Shown here: positions 58,838 to 64,000 of the stretch, in pieces | Numbering within the stretch: the stretch's first letter is position 1 | Layout of the letters: every line of letters begins with the position of its first letter | Source: Rugalucina vietnamica | Lineage: Eukaryota > Mollusca > Bivalvia > Lucinida > Lucinidae | Assembly: GCA_964017185.1 (NCBI GenBank) | Contig: OZ024879.1 | Location: 24,369,456-24,433,455, forward strand | Reading direction: 5' to 3' | Length of the DNA stretch: 64,000 nucleotides | The notes under the pieces: model-generated | What the model saw: only the letters and a program-made list of their open reading frames with translations | Database searches by the model: none | Told to the model about the DNA's origin: nothing | Position numbers and translations under genes: made by a program

Positions 58838-59169
58838 ATTACTTTTCTCACAAATATACTCACTGCTCTTAAAGGGTCTCAGTTTTATTTTTATTTGCTA
58901 TTACTGCAGCTGGTGTTGTGCCGTGTGGCGGCCCTAAAAGTATCCCCGTACATCATTAATAGTGTAGATTATATTTTCCTTTTGGTACTTTGAGATCAGA
59001 GAGGGTATTTTGAGAAATCAGAAAATTATTATTGGTTAAGATTCATTTCCCAACCAACGTTTACTGTATTTGGCCCCATTTTGATTAAACAAGTCTTTAT
59101 TATTGACTACCCTGTTAAATGTTGCAAATTTACAGCAATTTTCTTTGGCGCCATGTTGCCAATTCTAAA

Positions 59170-59213
59170 GGGTCACTGAAGAGGCTTGAATAGTCGAAAC
59201 CGCGGTATGGCCC
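59170..59213 (+). ncRNA. Hammerhead ribozyme, type I, copy 3
   Basis: Same layout as copy 2, 376 bp downstream in the same direction: GGGTCA, CTGAAGA, GGCT-TGAAT-AGTC (one G-U pair kept in stem II), GAAA, CCGCGG, GTA, TGGCCC. Conservation of every core base alongside a pairing-preserving change supports a functional RNA. Confidence 0.85.
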
Positions 59214-59274
59214 ATCACCTTTCTCACAAATATACTCACTGCTCTTAAAGGATCTCAGTTTTATTATTATTCTT

Positions 59275-60480
59275 TGACGACCTCTCCACTCTGAGCGATT
59301 CTTCTACACTTCATCCCATGATTTTCTTAGCTTGCCGGATCTATTCTGTGCAACTACATTTAGCTTGCGTACTTGAGAAATAAAGCCTTTAATGCGCTCT
59401 ACATGTCCATACCATCTCATCTTGCTGGAGCGAAGCACTACATCTATATCCTGAAGTCCAAGCTTTGAGAGAAGGGAGTCTGAGCTTACTTCATCATTCG
59501 CCTTGAAATTACAGATCCAGCACATCATTGCACGGTCATTGCGCTGCAGGCGACAAAGTGTAGCCTGTCATTGCCCAAGTTTCTGCTGCGTGTGGCAGTA
59601 CATAAGTTGAATACACTCTACCTCTGGCCAAACGTGGCAGATTGCGATTTGTGTGGAAATGGAGTAGTTGGTGGAACTTGCCCTAAGCCGATTTGCAGTA
59701 CGTGACTGCAGCCAGATCACAACCTCCGCCAGCAGAAAGCATGTCTCCCAGATAACACAACTCTGGTACAGCCTCAACTTTTTCGTCATCAACTAGGACC
59801 TCCTTCACAAGCCTTCCATCTATGAGACACGCCTTTCCTAGGCAGCCAGCACATCTGCAGCTGAAATCGAGATCACGGCGCGTGGAGCATTTGATTCCAC
59901 TGCATTTCTTGTGGATCCAGGACAAGCATCCATCACAGAAGACGGCATTTCTTCCTACACCTGTCTGACAGACGCCACAGGGATTCTTTCCAGATTTTTT
60001 TCAGAAGGTTCAGATTGAGGCCAGAGATCATGAACTTTGTATTCCCCATGTTCACTCAAAGAACTTTCCTCTCCATCTCTGCTGTCCAAGTCTTCAACTT
60101 AACGGGTAGTTCTTCCATGGACTCGACAATGTCATATGATAAGTCATCTGCATACAGCAGAACCCAAGGGCAGCCTGTGCGGAACTCCCTGGATAAAGCC
60201 TATAGAACAATGATGAAGAGTAGCGGGCTAAGGACAGAGTCTTGATGAACACCTACTTTGACACCAAACTCCTCACTGTATCCACTGCCCTCTCTAACCC
60301 TGATTCTCATGATCTTATACATGGACGGGAGCAGACGCACTAGTCATTCGTCATTTCTTAGTTTCGCATTGCCAACCAGATTACATCCCTCAGGACTCCA
60401 TTAATTGCTTTCTTCAGATCAACGACGGCCATGTAAGGCAGCTTGTTAGTGCCCAAGTGCTTCTCTTGTATATGATAAAC
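59275..60480 (-). mobile_element. LINE fragment (RT, PHD-like zinc finger, C-terminal region), decayed
   Basis: On the minus strand, from 60480 down: YMAVVDLKKAINGVLRDVIW, GVHQDSVLSPLLFIIVL, then WVLLYADDLSYDIVESMEEL (the YADD catalytic box of reverse transcriptase). A cysteine-rich PHD-like segment follows (CGVCQTGVGRNAVFCDGC, SWIHKKCSGIK), then VEAVPELCYLGDMLSAGGG and finally IDVVLRSSKMRWYGHVERIK with GKLRKSWDEV. This order is common in one group of invertebrate LINEs. Several stop codons interrupt it, it lacks the 5' end, and its 3' end abuts the hammerhead repeat. Confidence 0.78.
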
Positions 60481-61753
60481 ACATCAATCAGTTAAATAAA
60501 AAAATATAATAATTTGTATTTACCAGTACGGCTCATTTCAAGCATACCAGAATTGGCGACAACATACAGCTCCGTTTCATTAATAACATACCCCTGCAAT
60601 GTCGCAAAATAAATTGACCCCGCACCCTACATTGCATGGCTCATTGCTGGATGGTTATTAGTCTGGCCTGGATGAAACTTCTACAATTTGTGTATATATT
60701 TATGTGTGTTAAACTGGTAGTTTGTTTATATTGATCGTGAGCAGTCCGATTGGACAGGAAGCTGCTTTCGGCGTGTATCAAAATTCTGGTAGATTTCATG
60801 TCAAGTTTTCAACTTTCGGCGATTGGTATTATGTAAGTACTGTGAATATTGCCAGTTTCTGACATGAATGTTGTTCATTGGCATCTATTGTAGATACCTT
60901 AAACACTGCTGGGAATCACGTGATACGCTATGTTTATGATATGTGCAAATTGTAAACAAGAAGCCGCCATTTTCCACCGGGTCTAGGTAAGTCTATCGAG
61001 TTTTCTTTCAAATGCTGAGGGATAATGATGGATGAATATGCCCAGTCCATGCAGATACATCAGATATATTTAACTATGTGCGAGCTAATCTTTCAAAGTG
61101 TTTTGTTTGTGTAAACACCTCATTCCCATCATCAAAATTGTTTGTTGCCATGTACACCAAATATTTATTTTGGGCCTTATTCATTCTTCCAGCAACAATG
61201 CGTCCTTTCTTAGAGGTAAAATAACATTTTTTTTCAAAGGACAATTACCTCCATTTTACAGAAATATGCTAAGTGCCACATGAAAAAAGATAATCAACAT
61301 CATTGACATTGCATCCCTATACACATGCAATGTGGATTGATACCCTCCACACTAAAACAAAAGTCATCATGTTTCTATTCTTTCGTCAGCCTGTATTGAT
61401 TGCTAATGCACCAGTCCTTTGTAACCATTGCCCCCCCCCCCTCACACATACCTACGGTGAAGGGTGGGGGATAGCCGGGCTTAAGTGCAGAGCAATTACT
61501 TGTCGAGTGTATCCGCAGTGCAGGGGGGATTACGAGGTTTTTTATGCATTAGGATCCTTACTCCAGGGCAATTTTCTATTTCTAAGGTGAGGCCAAAGAG
61601 CAAAATTTTGACCCCCCCCCCCCAGTTTGCCCCCTGTGTGTGAGGCTTATAGCAGGGCACTGAAAGCAGAAATGCCACAATCACCGCCCTTCCCCGTAGG
61701 TGGATGAGCAGTGGTTACAAATGACTTGTGCATAATTGCAGCTAAAATATGAT

Positions 61754-61804
<51 letters not shown>

Positions 61805-61890
61805 AAAGAAAGAAAGAAAGAAAAAATAGCCATTCTCGGTTTTGTTCAATATTGAGAACGAATCTTTGAATGCTTTCCTGGCTTTATTAT
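60481..61890. other. Non-genic stretch
   Basis: AT-rich, with C runs at 61430 and 61612 and a long A/GAAA tract at 61754-61825. At 60960-60992 CCGCCATTTTCCACCGGG followed by TCTAG and GTAAGT could be a non-coding first exon with a perfect donor, but nothing downstream in the window supports a gene. Confidence 0.4.
61754..61825. repeat. Poly(A) and (GAAA)n tract
   Basis: More than 40 A residues, then GAAA/GAAAG units. It may be the tail of a retroposed sequence on the plus strand, but no body is recognisable. Confidence 0.9.
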
Positions 61891-62745
61891 GTATCAGCAG
61901 TCACACATTAGCGTATAACCCAAACGCGCGTCTGGCGTATGAATACTCTCAACATGCTTTAGATTTTGGACGTATAAAAATAATTTGTTCCTTTAACTCG
62001 CTTTAGCAGTCACACATTAGCGCCTGACTGAGATGTGTGCCGGACGTACAAAAATCTCAAAGTGTTGAAGTACGTTTGTGTTACTTCCCGGACGCGCTAA
62101 GCATGTGCTACAGGCGCACAGCAAACGTTCAACGCGCGTCTCACAAACGCTTAGGGCACGCTACGGAAGCAATATCTCATTAAATCTGAAAACGCATGTG
62201 GCGTACACTAGCGTGCATAACACGTGCGCCAGATGCGTTCATAGCGCATTCAACGCGCCTTTAACGCGCATGGAACTTATTCAAAACGTAAAAGACATTC
62301 GCACAAGACACGCCCAGCTTCTGGAAAAATTTTAAGCATTATTAACACAAACGTGCCTAGAGCGCGCACCGACCTTTAGCGACGTATATCAACGTACACC
62401 CAGCGTACACCAAGCGTACACCAAAAACACACATGTAGCGCGTTTCTAATGTGTCTCCGACGTGCTCCTGACGTAGGTTGAATCATTCAAAGTTTACATT
62501 TTTGTCAACACGCCCGGCGCGCGTTGGCTTATTCTGCTATTTTAAACAGCAGTCACACACTAGCGTATAATCCAAACGCGCACCGGGCGTGTCGACAAAA
62601 ATGTAAAATTAAAAAAAACGCCTGAGGAGCACGTTGGAGATACGTTAGAAGCGCGTTAAACGCGCGTTTTTTTACGCTTGGTGTACGCTTGTTGCACGTC
62701 GATATACGTCGCTGTAAGTCGCTGCGCGCTCAAGGCGCGTTTGGC
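61890..62745. repeat. CpG-rich block with a large inverted repeat
   Basis: Dense in ACGCGC, GCGTAC and similar words in an AT-rich setting. Arms at about 62350-62548 and 62550-62745 are diverged reverse complements (for example CGACGTATATCAACGTACAC against its mirror near 62700, and ACACGCCCGGCGCGCG against CGCGCACCGGGCGTGT). AGCAGTCACACATTAGCG occurs near 61897 and 62005, with a CACTAGCG form at 62549. No gene. Confidence 0.78.
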
Positions 62746-63419
62746 CCCCCACCCCCCACCCCAAAAAAAATCAAACATGCTTAAAAACTTTCTAGAAGTT
62801 CGGTGTGTCCCGGGTGTGTGTCTTATACGTTTCGAATAACTTCCATGCGCGTAACATGCAAATTAAGCATGACCTGAAACAGACAAGCTACTTTCAAACT
62901 AGATGCACTGCGACAGGTAAAATGCAGGTTTGTCGGACACGCACATTTAACATATCGCAAATTTTACACGCATGTACACCACATTATTTTTGAGAAATGT
63001 GACATTAATTTTGCGTATGCCAGTTTCGATAAGTTTTTGGGTATCATGTATGCTCCAATTTAATACGTTTTTATCATTGTCGTGTGAAGAATTTGTACGT
63101 ATTCATCACGTCTGTGAAGAACTTTTTTTTTAATATATAAAAACGGTACCAAGATTCACGTGTGTATTTTGACATGTGAAGAATTGGTGCGTATTCTGCA
63201 AACTTTCTGTCAAGAACTGTTGAATTAAACTGTGCGTATGTTCATTTTCTGGGGCACATGGCGCTCTTGACGGTAGAAAAGTCTATGCTTTTACATGTCA
63301 AAAGTGAGTATAAAAAGGTAAGGAGAAGTTTTTGATATGTGTAAAAAGCTAACTGATACTTTTTGCATACTTTTTGCATTAATTTAGAAGCGTGTGAACT
63401 TGTCTTTGAGAGACTCTAA

Positions 63420-63615
63420 AAACTGGTTTAAGGCCCCAGCATTTTTTTGTATTACTGATTGTTCCAAGGCGATACTTCTGTTGTGGTTCTATTTGTTTTA
63501 TGTTTTGGAGTCGAATTTTCGTGCTGTTTGAACCTTATGTACGTTTTCATAGTTTTGGTTAAGTTCGGGTTACTGTTTTGCACTTATTGGGAAATAGCTG
63601 CTCATTCGGCTTAAA
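63420..63615 (+). mobile_element. Penelope-type long-repeat (PLTR) copy, diverged
   Basis: ACTGGTTTAAGGCCCCAGC, TACTGATTGTTCCAAGGCGA, TACTTCTGTTGTGGTTC, TTTTATGTTTTGGAG and AAATAGCTGCTCATTCGGCT are in PLTR order. It ends before the distal part of the repeat. Confidence 0.75.
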
Positions 63616-64000
63616 GGGAAACATAATTATTAAACTCCCGCATATGTTTTTCATGAAACTTCACATGCTTCAAGATAATTGTATCCTTGGACTAAAATCG
63701 AAATAAAAGTGGGATGTCACCGGCCTCGTTTCCATGGTATCAGAACTTTTTTAATGTTTCTCAGAAAATCGCTTTCGTAGCGGACATGTGTTTTAATATA
63801 TGTGTTATTTTTGCATAAACACTTTAAACATACGATCAGTGTTATTTTCTTAAATTTTGATACTATTTGCTTTTAAACTGAGGAGATTACAAGCAAAATT
63901 AACTTTCCCGCCATGTTTTCAAACCTGGAAAAACTATGTATTTTTGCGATATCTCCTAAACTACGCATATGATTTTAATTAAATCAAACCAACAGATATG
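63616..64000. other. Non-genic end of window
   Basis: AT-rich, no repeat family or coding frame recognised. Confidence 0.4.

Larger units (their letters stand above)
58600..59270 (+). mobile_element. Tandem hammerhead-bearing retroelement units (retrozyme-like)
   Basis: Two head-to-tail units, each with CAAGTCT/GACTAGTCT-type sequence, TTGCAAA(A/T)TTACAGCA, CTTTGGC(T/G)CCATGTT, the hammerhead, then TTCTCACAAATATACTCACTG and CTCTTAAAGG(G/A)TCTCAG. The first unit also holds GTGCCGTGTGGCGGCCCTAA, shared with the Penelope-like element at 49531. No protein coding. The dimeric hammerhead layout and unit length fit retrozyme-type elements. Confidence 0.65.

Overview
The window is animal nuclear DNA, AT-rich, intron-rich and crowded with repeats, most probably from a bivalve or other mollusc. 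The evidence is spliced eukaryotic coding exons with GT-AG introns, tRNA-derived SINEs, Penelope-like and LINE retroelements, and a large repeat family ending in CTCACCTGAGCC/CTCAGGTGAGC, which I associate from memory with bivalve genomes. The species cannot be named from sequence alone. Only two host genes are convincing.

Layout. (1) 862-13980, + strand: nine exons covering the C-terminal three quarters of NDUFV1, the FMN/NADH-binding 51-kDa subunit of mitochondrial complex I; its 5' exons lie before the window. The introns hold many copies of a hairpin MITE (named MITE-G here). They also hold an 11-copy 73-bp minisatellite that repeats an exon end with its splice donor, and a 4-kb TTAA-flanked DNA element that split one MITE-G copy. 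(2) 15490-19999: a 51-bp satellite of roughly 88 units. (3) 20-41 kb: no convincing gene; dispersed elements, foldback elements, SINEs, a hAT-like element and two LINE 3' ends. (4) 41998-43682: a probable SOCS-box/ankyrin-like adaptor gene whose reading frame shifts once. (5) 44101-57076: a nearly 13-kb region bounded by long inverted repeats and inserted into a Penelope-type long repeat. Nested in it are a Penelope-like element with its own direct repeats, a triplicated exon-like unit and a SINE. (6) 55.9 and 58.8-59.2 kb: three copies of a compact type-I hammerhead ribozyme, two in tandem 376 bp apart, in repeats that share a block with the Penelope-like element. This fits a non-autonomous hammerhead-bearing retroelement (retrozyme-like). 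(7) 59.3-60.5 kb: a decayed LINE. (8) 61.9-62.75 kb: a CpG-rich large inverted repeat.

Most short open frames here are chance readings of repeats. The two host genes show no functional link. NDUFV1 acts in the mitochondrial inner membrane; the SOCS-box protein is presumably a cytosolic ubiquitin-ligase adaptor. The strongest leads are the tandem hammerhead units, the minisatellite of splice donors in NDUFV1, and the clean nested insertions with readable target-site duplications.
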